Source: Exophiala sp. HKRS030 (lineage: Eukaryota; Ascomycota; Eurotiomycetes; Chaetothyriales; Herpotrichiellaceae). Taken from it: 64,000 bases of DNA. The translations under genes were made by a program, and so were the position numbers. Below the pieces are notes generated by a model. It saw only the letters and a list, made by a program, of their open reading frames with translations, did not search any database and was not told the DNA's origin. The DNA is taken from NCBI GenBank assembly GCA_023897205.1, contig JAHWDD010000006.1:558001-622000 (forward strand), in the 5' to 3' direction. This document shows, piece after piece, positions 33,922 to 45,504 of this stretch (its first letter is position 1; each line of letters opens with the position of its first letter).

Positions 33922-35850
33922 TCAACTGTCCTCCTTTTGAGCTTTCACCAACTGGTCAATCTTCTTGGCCACCGCAAGTAGTCGCTCCTCCTGGTACCTT
34001 TTCCCCATGAGCTGTACAGATACTGGTACCCCGTCGTAGAGTTCGGGGTCATAGTCGGATTGGATGATTGTGTCTTGCTCGTTGAGTGGAGTGAATGAGG
34101 TCCGCTTCTTATCCACCTTCTTGTCGACGAAGGTGATGGGAAGAATGCAGGCGGGGGCATCTGCGGACGGACAGTGGCTGTTAAAAACGAATTGTCCGGA
34201 GTGTCTCGTGGAGGAGATGACATTGTCAAAAGGGGGGGGTGTGGGAGAAAGAGAGAGAAAACTCACCCAGTACATTGACATAATTAGTAAAAGTCACATT
34301 GAGTGCCCTGTCCAAAGCTTTCAATGGCGGCATCACCCACGGGGACATTGGGGAAAGAATCGCGTCCATTTCCGGCTTCGACTCTGTCGCCGTGGCGGCC
34401 CAACGGTCGAAATACTCGTCACGAAGCCGGTCACGGAGTATGGTCAGGTTTCGTTGCATTTCCGAGGTGAAGCCCCCGACGCCCGCTTCGTGTGCGGCCA
34501 CGATCATGGCCAGTGATGGAATCAACGGCTCTCCGGACTCGGTCAACAGTTTGTGCAAAGAATCGCCGTGGTGGAAGACGTTTTGGAAGAACAGATCCCC
34601 CATGTCCTTGTGCCCTGTCGGCTCCCAGTCAAACACCTCGTGGCCATCGGCTTTCAGGGCCGCAACCACCAGGCCCAGAGCTCTATCGACCGGGGGATGG
34701 ACGGTGACCACTCCATCGGTCTCTCTAATCACACCGATCCTCAGCTTTCGGGTGTTGTATTGTTCGTCTTGAGGGTGCCACGGCATTGGCACAACCTTTA
34801 TGGTGAAAAATGAACGGTTAATGAGGGAAATGAATCCTCGATATATCTGGGAAAGGGCATAACTCAACTGTATTGTCAAGACCCCACAATCGCGGCTCAG
34901 ATGTGATGGCTTCGAGCCAGAACTCCAAGGTGTCGAGTGAGCGCGCGAGGGGACCACACGTCGTCGGGACCAGATCCATCCCCGCCAAGGCAGACTGGTG
35001 ACCTCTCGTGGACATCCTGTGCGCGGTGGGCTTGAAGCCGTAAAGACCACACCACCCCGACGGAATGCGGATGCTGCCTCCCAGATCCGTGCCTATACCC
35101 AACGGGGAGCCCTTCATGGAGACGAGTGCGCCTTCTCCGCCCGAACTACCTCCCGGGGTGAAGCCCCACGGGTTGACGGCTTCGCCCCAGATGTTGTTGA
35201 CGGTCTCGCACGCCATCATCGTCATGGGTACGTTGGTCTTGACGTAGAAGATGGCACCGAGGTCGTGCAACACTTGACACAATGGTGCGGTGGTCATGGT
35301 GGGCTCCCTCGCCAACTTGGCCACCGCTATGGAGGTCGGATAGGGAGCGAGGAAGAAGCTGTCCTTCAGAGAGATTGGTAGGCCGTGGAAGGGGCCAATG
35401 AGTCGTTTGTGTTCGCGTTGGTAATCATCAAGGAACTGTGCCCGGCGGAGAGCGTCGTCGAAAAACACCTCGGTCAGGCAATTGGTCTGGCAGGAGGAGG
35501 GCGGCTTGTCATCAGTACAATACACACACCCTGGAGGCATAGATAGGCGACATGATGGACTCAAGATCACTACTGACCAGCTGCTGTGCCACGGCGGCGG
35601 ACTTGCAGAAAGCTCGCGTGACGCCTACGGCAGTCCAAGTTCCCTCTTTGATATTGGCGACGATTTTCCGAGCGGGAGCATTGACGATTTCAATCTCAGT
35701 ATCCGTAAAGTGACCAGTAGTCTCCACCACAGTCGAGCGGTTCTTTGGGAGGTTTTTGACATGGTTTTCGTGAAGCAGGAAGTCGGTAGGGATCGCATCT
35801 CGACGACGCTTTTGACACTCGTCTCTTATGATCTCCCATTCGGCGGCCAT
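33922..35850 (-). CDS. amidase (amidase-signature family)
   Basis: Four exons on the minus strand encode 552 residues: 35850..35578, 35486..34869, 34795..34267 and 34160..33922. The triad fits the amidase-signature family: Lys132 in GLPISLKDSF, cis-Ser205 in GGSSGGEGAL and nucleophile Ser229 in DLGGSIRIPSG. The enzyme hydrolyses carboxamides to acid and ammonia. Members include acetamidases and fatty-acid amide hydrolases, and the substrate is not evident here. Start chosen at MAAEWEIIRD, where fungal amidases begin. A 5' extension reached through a GTG is less likely. The C-terminus (KEDS) has no peroxisomal signal. It is divergent from a Zn2Cys6 regulator. Confidence 0.88.
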
Positions 35851-36808
35851 TTCTGAGGATTTTGAAGGCTGAATCGGATACCTAGGGATTTTTGCTAGAC
35901 TCGAGCCAGAGTCATTCACAACATGAGAGCATAGTCTGGGCCTGCAAGGTCTTGAAATACCATTCTCCAGATGGTAGATACCGAGGCTACACTCGGCCTC
36001 GTCTTCATCTTCGGCCGGTGGTAATCATCAATTCGAGATAGGAGCTGGGACGCGACAGCTGCTCGTTTGAACACCAGATACTTGGCACGATTCCCCAGAG
36101 CGTGCCGTCAACTATGAAGCTTCGCTATTCCACACAGAGTACAACAAGTCGCAGGTACTAGCACCGTAGTCTGACAGTGTCGAATCACAGTGCGTTGCGC
36201 GCTTTGCACTAGTAGGCACTTTCGGGACAGCTTCCGTCCGGTCGCTCCACTCTAAGCAGCGATATGTGCCTGATGCTCAGTCAGCGACAACAACCTGAAA
36301 CGGACGACGAGGTGGACATACGAACTGTTCAAACTGTCTACATCGACATCCTCGGTGCCGTCGGCCAAATCTTGCGCGCCAAGGAGACGCCGCCGTTGAG
36401 CAGAGGAGCTACTTAGTCCAGCATGTCTGTGCTCCTAGGCGGAAGCTCGGCCTAAGGTGTTCGCTGGCCTTGAAGCAGGTGGCAGACTACCTATACTGGA
36501 TGGAGTGATTTCCACCTAGATAGAGAGCCTGATGAGGTATTGTCTTGCAATGCTCCGTACCAAGCCATATCATCTCGTTCAGGCTCAGAGACGGTGGTCG
36601 TTATCCATACCCGCTTGGCGGTAAGACCCCACCGGGTGGTCTTCTCCAACTACTCGTCATTTAGCTAAACCACAGGAAGACCTCGCTAATCTCAACTCAA
36701 GTTCTGAAGATGAGCCAGCCGCTGTGCGGGATGGGATGAAGCGGAGGAAGACTGTCTCTTTCATATGAGCCCTCAAGTGGCAGGTCCTACGGAGCACACT
36801 TCCCGACC
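35851..36808. other. 958-bp divergent region, amidase and Zn2Cys6 regulator
   Basis: A spacer between two 5' ends, with a 50-codon ORF at 36264..36416 (opening MCLMLSQR) whose later residues look protein-like. No family was recognised and no promoter motif stands out. Confidence 0.45.
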
Positions 36809-38493
36809 ATGACCACGCGAGTCGAGCAATCTTCAGGTAGTGGCCGTCGGCTTCGCACCCGAACAGGCTGTTTGACATGTAAGTACACAACGATACAACC
36901 AAGTCCTTGGACCAGAATCGAGCTGATCTCGGCTAATATGAGATGAAATAGGCCGCGATCGCAGGAAGAAATGTGACGAGCGCTGGCCCATATGTTCTGG
37001 CTGTGATCGGAACCTCCTTCGTTGCTGCTGGCGACACCGGGCAAGATCACCAGATTCGGGAAGAAGACAACATGTTTCGGATTCTTCCTCGCGACAGGTC
37101 TCTCGTGAGCCGAGACCCCGCTTACCAGAGCAGCAGCACAAATTGGTCGTAGCATCGACGACGAATTGGACCGCAAAGCGTCCAGAGTTACTGCCGTTGA
37201 CTCTGGTCACTGCACAAACTCCTGGCTTGAGGACCGCCCTGGACCACAGCCTTTTCGCATATAGCATCGACAAGTTGCTGCCCCTCATGGCCAGACCATA
37301 CGTACATCCAGACTATGAACGATTCTCCTCTCACCTGACTGTTGCACTACACGAGCCTATTGTCATGGACGTGCTGCTTGCTTCTGCCGCCATACACCTC
37401 TCTGCGGGGCAGTCAGACAAGCAGGTCCAGGCATTAAAATACTACAGCTCGGCCGTCCGAATGCTACGTCAGAAGATCGATCATTCAGAGATCGATGGGA
37501 CAGAGGACTGGTTGGTCTTAGTGGCGGTGATTTTTTGTCTGTTTGAGGTATGTATCCTCTTGGAAGCCTCGGATTCCTTTCATCTGCACAAGGGCATGGT
37601 TTGACGAGCTCGAATAGCGTTGGAATACTTTTAGCCACCTCCAAGCCAGCTCACACCTTCTCGGAGCGTTTCAGATTCTCAAATTACGCCTCGCCAACGG
37701 GAAGGACGACCGCCGAGACGATGATCTCATATTTGATCGTTGCTTAGCGGAGAGTGTCATATATCACCTTTCGATCCTTCCGCTCTTTGAAGGAGCGCAA
37801 TTGACGGAATCAGTTGAAGGTTGGCAGCAGCTGACGCAACCTCTCAACAAGAGGGCATTTCCTGATCTTCCTCAGTGGGCCAATTCGCCGCTGCTCGGTG
37901 GCCGACCGTCCCTGTTTCGTCTCATTTTTGACATATCTCGACTTCGCCACGGTTCTCATACCAAGGAAGATATACGCCTACTGACGTGGAGGCTCTCTGA
38001 CGAGGACAATCTCATTCGCACAAGGGCTCTCACGGCTTGGAATCACGACAGCAAAGACGTCTGTTATCGTGAGCTTCGGTTGTTTTCAACTGCCGCCAAA
38101 GTTCTGCTTCTAAAGTTGACCCAACCGGATCTCTCAGCACAGCACTCTTCGATTCAGAGCCTGGTCGATGAAGCTTTGGGTCAGTTGACCTCTTGGACTA
38201 CTGCTGGCCGCTTCGACCAATACTTCTGTTGGCCTCTTTTGGTGATCGGCTGTGCGGTCACGCAACCTGAGCATATCGAGGTCATTCAGAGGAAACTCGT
38301 CGAGATCTGGCGCTGCTCGCGTTGCGGAGACGCTTGGAGGGTCCGGACAGTACTGGAACACGCCTGGGCCCGAAATAGAGAAGTCGTGACAGAGGGGGGT
38401 CTCGACGAGGCGGAAACGACGGATGATCCCTCATTCTCTGCATTTGATGTATTGCTCGCTCAAGAAGGAGTGTTCAGCTTGTCCTTCTTGTAG
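36809..38493 (+). CDS. Zn2Cys6 transcription factor (513 aa)
   Basis: Three exons encode 513 residues: 36809..36878, 36952..37547 and 37618..38493. The zinc cluster is split by the first intron: RTGCLTC joined to RDRRKKCDERWPICSGC and DRNLLRC, spacing C-X2-C-X6-C-X6-C-X2-C-X6-C, at residues about 20-50. After a basic linker the fungal transcription-factor domain (DUF3468/type II-like) runs to the C-terminus, starting near LRTALDHSLFAYS. The third exon begins RWNTFSHLQASS, matching the usual heart of this domain. It is likely a nuclear repressor or activator of nearby catabolic genes. It is divergent from the amidase and upstream of RidA. Confidence 0.83.
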
Positions 38494-38886
38494 CTGCATT
38501 TTGGGAGAATGGGCTTGTTTTATTGGGCGCATAAGACCAAACGTATTCTCTCTCTCTAATCCTTTAGATGATCTTCGGAAGGAGCGGAGCCTTCGATATT
38601 AGGTGGATCGAAATATACATCTCGCCGAGAATATCGCCATTCACAGTGTGGGCCACTCACAGTCGCCGAATTACGGACATGCTGGTGTTTTATTGATGAA
38701 GCAAGCTTGTCGGCACCGAGGCAAAGGCCAAGAAAAGTGTCTCAGCTTCTCAAGAGATATGTAGGCCGAAAAAGCTCGCCCTCCATGAGCCGGGACTTGC
38801 ACAATTCAAAGCACACACATTTGCAACTCCCATCGCCCCAAGCAACACGGTCTTTACTCTCTCTCTCCCTCTAAACCCTCATCAAT
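38494..38886. promoter_or_regulatory. 393-bp upstream region of the RidA gene
   Basis: It holds the end of the Zn2Cys6 regulator and the promoter of RidA. A CT-rich stretch (ACTCTCTCTCTCCCTCT) lies just upstream of the RidA ATG, as is common in fungal leaders. Confidence 0.4.
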
Positions 38887-39285
38887 ATGGCAACTTACCA
38901 CAACTATGCTGGTGTCGGAACCACCTACTCTCAGCAATTCGGATTCTCACAAGCGGTCCGCATCGGGAACTTGATCAAGCTGTCAGGGCAGGCGGGTTGG
39001 GATGCGGAAGGGCGAGTTCCAGCCGACGCGGCAGCACAGATCCAACTAAGCGTGGAAAATGTCGACAAGGCTCTAAAGGCGGTGGATCCCAGCCTGGGAT
39101 GGAAGAACGTGGTGCAGGTCAGGTCGTACCACACGGACTTGGAGGCGACCGGGATGGCAATGACTGAGCAATTCAAGCGGTTGAAGCCCGGAGCTGGACC
39201 TGTGTGGATGACATTTCAGACCCCAAAGCTGTTGCTACCGGGTACGGTAATTGAGCTCGAGGTTGAAGCTTATGTGGACGCCTGA
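38887..39285 (+). CDS. RidA/YjgF/UK114-family enamine/imine deaminase
   Basis: A single exon of 132 residues, the family's usual length. The family pattern runs through GNLIKLSGQAGWD near residue 30, a central helix with VENVDKALKAV, and ends LLPGTVIELEVEAYV. RidA proteins hydrolyse reactive 2-iminoacids and enamines made by PLP enzymes and amino-acid oxidases. The usual Arg near residue 105 is not found in the expected place (the motif here is PVWMTFQTP, not RPARSxV). So the protein belongs to the family, but the activity may differ. It stands between two regulators. Confidence 0.83.
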   Translation: MATYHNYAGVGTTYSQQFGFSQAVRIGNLIKLSGQAGWDAEGRVPADAAAQIQLSVENVDKALKAVDPSLGWKNVVQVRSYHTDLEATGMAMTEQFKRLKPGAGPVWMTFQTPKLLLPGTVIELEVEAYVDA

Positions 39286-40184
39286 GGAGGCTAGGTACAG
39301 CGAAAGGACCAAATCTTCGGTAACGGCTTAGTTAGGCACGGCTCCTTTTCTCCCACCAGGCAAACAAATGGTCATGGATTCCGCTCTCCAATCTCTTCGT
39401 TTTATCCAGATACACAGTGTCCGTCATGATCGGCCGACAGTACGTGGTCGTGCTCCTAGGGGCGTTTTGTTCTGTGCTGCCAAACCGTGGACCCGCTCGA
39501 CATCTGAGATCTTTGTGAAGCCCACAAGAGCCTGGGCTGTCAATAAAAATCCTCGCTTCACGCCCTGCATTCGGCGTCGGCGTCCAAACTCGTTTGACGT
39601 TACAGCCTTGTCAAGGGACTGGTCCTGCAGGAGTATGGCAGTTCTTTGCGATCCCCCAAAGCTGTCGTCAATCAAGCCCAGAAGACGTGGAATTTGAATC
39701 TGGCCAATCACTCTTCTTTACGCGCTATGATCTAGGCTCGAACTGGTTAGAAAAAGAGACAGCCAAAGCCTCCACTCACTACTAGGGGCTGGGCCCTATC
39801 CTAACATCCGTTCTGTCTGTACAGCATGTACTCGGTATGATGTCGTCCCCCGCTTAACATGGGATCGTCTCCGGAGCTCGCTAAAACTAGATCAGCCTGA
39901 TCACTGCTGTATTAGGCAATTATTGAGGCCAAATTTATCGTGGTCTGGGGTTTCTGTGAACATGGCCATGACCACCCCTCCGCAGGTCCCCAGTCACGAT
40001 GGACACAATCGCTAGCCTCGCCCGTGGGAAGGGGTTTGGCAAAACGATGTCAGGCTCATATCAATCAGCTCGGGGGCCACGAACGGTCACGCATGTTACA
40101 GAAGTCAAAGTTTGTCTTTGCATGTCTACACTCTGTTGCTTTTCTTGAACGATTGTAACCGACCTCTGCTCAGGAGGGGCAGGA
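39286..40184. other. 899-bp gap, no supported gene
   Basis: Two overlapping frames (39368..39697 plus and 39424..39711 minus) are open for about 100 codons each, but neither shows a family. The right end should contain the promoter of the next regulator. Confidence 0.5.
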
Positions 40185-42754
40185 ATGGAAACACAGTGTA
40201 TCATGGAACGTACCAAGAGCCAGAATACAATGGTGAAACGCCGCAAAGCATGTCAGAATTGCCACGACCGCAAAGTCAGATGCGTTGTTGAGTCTAGTAC
40301 CTCGGTTTGCAACAACTGCATCCAGGATGGTGTTGATTGTTACCTGGCCAAAAGCAGACGAGGAATGTGCGTAACTGTCTTTCTTTCCATCTCGGAGATA
40401 GCTGTCGAAGCAGCATAGGATCAAGATGACACTGACTGTGAACGCTACGCCCTGCAGGAAACCACGCAAACAGCCGGCACAGCGCAGATCAAGGCATGGA
40501 CAGACATATACCTCAGGCATTCACGGGGCTGAGCACACTGCAAGTTGGCTTAGTCCGTATCAAACAGCACATGACGAGCAAGCAAGCTGGTGCAAAAGGC
40601 CCATCTGCCTCAATACTAGCAATCCAAAAGCTTGTGGGCCATGATACCTTAGCGAATCAGCTCAAACATTGACCTAGCTTTCTAGGCCTTCGGGACTCGA
40701 CCTCCGTTCACCTGCAGCCGGCACGATGTTTGGCCCCCTCTGCCGAAGATACTTTGCATCAGGAAATATCCTATACGTCTCTGATCCAGAGGCAAGCGCT
40801 CAGATTTTCTTACGTGGAGAAGCCTTCTTGGAAGAGTGACTTCCTTCCATCTCCACCGTCGACAGATGGCAGCGGGAGTCACGTTCCAATCAGTCGTTTG
40901 GAATTGCCGACTTTTCTGAGTCCGCTCCCCTTGGACCTGGATTGGCAAGACGTTTGTTTCTTGAATCAAAAAGGCGCCTTCGAGATCGCCGACCTCGCGC
41001 TCCGCTCGGCTTTGATGCGCGGGTACATTGAGAGTCTTCAACCATGGATGCCCTTCGTAGATCTCGAGCTGGTTTATGGATCTCTGCAAGCACACCCGGG
41101 CCCAAATACTCCCAAAATTAGCATCCTACTTTTCCAGGCGTTGATGTTCGCTGGCTGTGCATCAGGCGACATTGCTGAGCTTCATCGAGCTGGTTTCTCT
41201 TCCCGAAGAGAAGCCCGAAAAGTGTACTTTGAAAGAGTCAAGGTAGGTGGTTTCCTTCGTCACCACAACTTGGAAAGGTCCGCTGAAACACATTGAAAAC
41301 AGTTGCTGTACGATTTCAATGTGGAAAAAGATCGGCGTGTTGTCCTACAGGCAGTCTTGCTGATGTCCCTGTGGTCGAACAGCGCCGACGATGAAAAGGG
41401 ATGCTGGCACTGGATGGGTGTCGCTCTCACATTGGCACTTGGTCTAGGCCTGCATCGGAAAGACGAGATGCACTCCGCCAGCGCCAAAGAACATCGGCAG
41501 AGGCGGCGGCTCTGGTGGTCATGCTACATCCGAGACAGGACGTTTGTTCAAGCGATGAGTCGACCCTCTCGAATTCGCCCAGAGGATTTTGACACTCCAA
41601 TGTTGAGTTGCGTGGACTTTGACTTCATCGACCCTTCCTCTGTCCTCTCGGACGAAGAGTCCAAATATGTGCCAGTTGGAAATACCGACAATCAACGGCA
41701 ATTGGCCGAGGTTTGTGTCAAGCTTGCTGAACTGAGCGTCCACATAGGCGAGGTCATCGAGCTGCATTTCTCAATGGTACCATCTATGCCACGGGTCAAA
41801 CCAGTCCATACAAGGGGGCCAACCTCATCTCCAATGCTCTACCCTCGTTCTAACCCTCGAGATGACGCTGTATGGACTCTGGACAAGAAGCTTCAAAGTT
41901 GGTTCCAAAATCTGCCACGGTCATGCCTGTACAGACCGTCGCAGCTTTGCGCCACCGTCAGTGCAAGCGTCGTGCTCTCCCGCGGCTATCTCTGCATTGC
42001 CTATTTTTCGCTTCTTTCAGCACTGCATCGCCCTCAATGCTTTACTACATCATCGGAGTGCAATGAGGGTCGAAGAATCTTGTCAAGAGACAGAGTCCGA
42101 AGTGCAGCCAACCAAGTCACATCCATCACGCGGGACCTTAACAGAATCGGGCTCCTTGTACGTGGACCGCAACCGATCGTGATGTTCCAACTGCCAGCCA
42201 TCCTCTCACACGTGCAGCATCTGGGTTACAGTGTTGCGGAGGGCGACGGCAGGGCCAAGATCATCCACCAGCTTTTCCACACCATCCAGGCTGTCGAAGT
42301 TCTTCAGGAGGTGAACTCTGGCGCCGACGTTCCCGCATCGCTCATCTCTCATGTGCTTTCGAAAGCACAAATATATGTGGTGAGGGATCAGAACAAGGGT
42401 GAGAACAAGGGTCTTGTGGGCATACGCTTCAAAGGAGTGCTTTATCTCCTTGACGGCATGTCCGGTGTCAGCTCGACGCCTCTGAATCAGGAAGTGCTGG
42501 ATGAAGGTGCTGCTGCAAACTCCAACGTCCACGTCAATGCTGGAACCCACGAGTATGGTCTCTCATTACCCAATATAACGGGTGGTGACAATGGTGACAA
42601 TGACTGGGATCCTTCGGCAGTTGACGATGCACTATTCTCTAGCCTGTCACCTTTTCTTGGAGACTTCGGCAACATGACAACGGATGAGGACCTATGGTTT
42701 TTGCAGGAATTTGAGGCCTCTCTCCCTCCTGATATGGATTTCGTCACGCTCTAG
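40185..42754 (+). CDS. Zn2Cys6 transcription factor, CTF1-type
   Basis: Four exons encode 788 residues: 40185..40366, 40458..40633, 40686..41242 and 41303..42754. The zinc cluster (ACQNCHDRKVRC, then VCNNCIQDGVDC) lies at residues about 24-50, spacing C-X2-C-X6-C-X8-C-X2-C-X6-C. A basic linker (KPRKQPAQRRSRH) follows the first splice. The middle section (LPTFLSPLPLDLDWQDV, then GAFEIADLALRSALMRGY) matches the cutinase transcription factor 1 (CTF1) and fatty-acid/lipid regulator group. The typical middle domain with WWSCYIRDR and RPSRIRPEDFD follows. CTF1-like proteins control lipid and cutin catabolism in several fungi, which fits the acyl-CoA synthetase nearby, but the target is not known. 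Confidence 0.83.
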
Positions 42755-43272
42755 TAAAAGGGAAATTTTTCTATCCCAGTGTAATTCACAGACCTCCTCC
42801 CTTCACGTCCGCTCAATATATAGTTTGATACCGCTATAATGGCACGTGACAAGCTCCTTTCCTTCCCCCGAGAAATAGGCGAGGCAAGCTTAAGAAGTCG
42901 CCCTTGGAAGTATGTCCCATCTATCTCTAGTCGAAGTGGTCACTACTGCGACCAACAATTTGTCCCTACTCAAGTGTCATGTTTCAATGACCAGAAGAGG
43001 ATCCTCATGATATGGCGAACCTCTTCAAACCGCCGCGGCAATTTGCAGCTTTTGGTTTAGGCACCAGGAAGAGTCCGGAGCATTCTTTTCCATCGATCCT
43101 TCCCCAGCTTTTTCGTTTGCCGAGGTTACGGCTCTCGCAGGCCAAGGCATAAATCACTGCCTCGGCGGAGTTTCTACCGCAGCCGTGCAGAACAGGAGCA
43201 GTCTTTCTCTGGGGGCCAGCTCAACTGTTCTTTCACTACACCTGATGAGACTGTTATAGTACGTGGACAATT
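42755..43272. promoter_or_regulatory. 518-bp upstream region of the APH-type kinase gene
   Basis: The spacer follows the CTF1-type regulator on the same strand and should hold its terminator and the promoter of the kinase. No gene is supported. Confidence 0.4.
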
Positions 43273-44636
43273 ATGGCAGGGCCAGTACGCCAGCCTATTG
43301 ATCTGGCCTCCTTGGAGCGCTATATCGACACCAATGTACCGGAAATCAAGACGCCGCTTGAGTTGAAGCAGGTGAGGGAGAGCCGTTATATGTCTCGACA
43401 CGCCGCAGAGGGGCTAACAGTACATCTTGAATAGTTTGGCTTCGGTCAATCGAATCCGACATATCAAATCACCGACTCTACCGGTACGAAATATGTGTAC
43501 GTGGCGCCTCTTCTATAAACATACACTCCCCCCATTATGCGTACGGCCCACGACGTGGGTCTACGAAAGCGAGAACATGCTGACCATTGTGAAAAAGAAT
43601 GAGAAAGAAACCTCCCGGACGCCTCCTCAGTAAGACCGCCCATCGAGTCGATCGAGAATATCGTATTATTAGTGCGCTGGGCCAGACCGACGTCCCTGTG
43701 CCCAAGGCGTACTGCTTGTGTGAAGATGACAGTGTGGTTGGCACGCCATTCTACATAATGGAGTTTTTGGACGGGCGAATGATCACCGAAAACCACTTTC
43801 CCGGATGTTCTCCAGAAGAAAGATATGAGATGTAGGTTCTGTCCTCGAAAAAAAGAGAGGCTGCGCAGAGTACAATGAGACGAGAGGGAGCTGATGATAT
43901 TGTGTATCAATACAGGTGGCGCGACGCAGTACGAACACTTGCCAAATTCCATCGATTAGATTTCAACAAAATCGGGCTTTCGGATTTCGGGCGGCATGGA
44001 GGATTCTATGATCGACAACTGAAGACGTTTGGGACGTTATCAAAAGCACAATCCGAGGCCGAGGACGTGGACACCATGAAACCCGTCGGTGACATCCCTC
44101 ATTTCCACGACATGGTTGGGTTTTTTAAACAAAAATCCCGACAGCCCAGGGACCGGTCGACCCTGGTACACGGAGACTACAAGATTGACAACCTGGTGTT
44201 CCACAAGACCGAACCCCGAGTGATTGGGATTCTGGATTGGGAAATGGCCACCATCGGACACCCGTTGTCGGATTTCGTCAACCTCACGGCTCCCTGGTCG
44301 TGGGTCGGCAGGGTCAACGGGTCCGGTCTGTCCGACCGGGCCAACGAGGCCTTCAAGCCCGGTGCGACCCCAGGACTCCCGAGCTTGGAAGAGTGCGTCA
44401 AGTGGTACGCAGAAATGTCCGGTTACGACCCTGCGCTGGAGCTGGCGTGGGGTACGGCCTTTGGAGGCTTCAGGGGCGCCGTCATCATGCAAGGTATCGC
44501 CGCGAGGTATGCACGGAGACAGGCCAGCGGTACGACGGCCAAAAACTACGCCGCTCAAATGGCTCCCTATGGTGAATGGGCTTATGGGTTGGTGGAGAGA
44601 TTGATGAAGACCTCAGACGGCAAGGCGAAGCTATAG
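43273..44636 (+). CDS. APH-family kinase, ACAD10/11-type, with PTS1
   Basis: Four exons encode 371 residues: 43273..43371, 43435..43496, 43598..43831 and 43916..44636. The N-lobe has [10 protein letters not shown] and [12 protein letters not shown] (nucleotide-binding loop and ATP-binding Lys). The C-lobe has [14 protein letters not shown] with the catalytic Asp at about 219 and [13 protein letters not shown] at about 239, the metal-binding region. This layout matches the aminoglycoside-phosphotransferase-like domain fused to acyl-CoA dehydrogenases in ACAD10/11, here standing alone. The product ends -AKL, a PTS1 signal, pointing to peroxisomes. A role in hydroxyacyl-CoA catabolism is an inference from ACAD10/11. 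Confidence 0.87.
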
Positions 44637-45504
44637 TTTGGAGGAAGTCGTCAATGCCAATACACCATAACCAAGAGATCAAATCCATTACTTGCTCAGA
44701 CGGGGAGATTGTTGTTGGACGAAAGTATCAGCGTAGGCTTTTGACTGTACATACCTTGTGGTTTTATGTTGAGAACGAAGAGAGATAAAAGGTACTAAAT
44801 ATATACACCGTACAAATCTCATAGACCAACAGTGCATGCAGGTGTATGGGAACAGACATTCAGTGTCGACGCCTTTCAATGTATTGAGTATGCGTCCGAT
44901 ATGTGTAATTTATGCGCAAAACAATTGACAATTCGTTCGTAGGGAAATTGGTGTGCAATAAGGCTTGTTCGTAGGAGCAGAGAGTGTTTGTTGTTGGCTG
45001 CCACACCCCGAGCTTTTGCTTCTTGCGTCATGTTTCTTTTGCTCCTCGCACGGCCCAGCCAAAGTGATGATGATGATGATGCGGAAAGAGCCTGGAGCTG
45101 TGTCTATGATTGCGCTGTTGCGTACTCTGTATCGTTTGCTGTGCTGGGCCCTTGGTAGGGATTGTGTGGTTGGCCGACAAAAGTACGACTCTTTCATTAC
45201 CCTCAACAAAAGATGGAGGGGGGAAACACGACTACCTTCCCTTTCTGTGTTGTCAAAAAAAGAATGATTCATCACAGGACGATCAAAAGAAGCCCAAGTC
45301 AATCATACGATGAAGGTACAGTGCGTTTTGCTCGAGGCAAAGTCCTAATCCTCCGTGCCCAACGCAGGTTAAGTCGGGTGTGCCAAATTACCTCTAGGTC
45401 TGGTTCCTACAGGAGACAAGGTAGGTAATGTGGTCTCTTTTTTTCGTATTCGTATACAGAGCCAACCGAAATTTCCCATCTCGAGGGAAGGGTGAGATTC
45501 GGTA

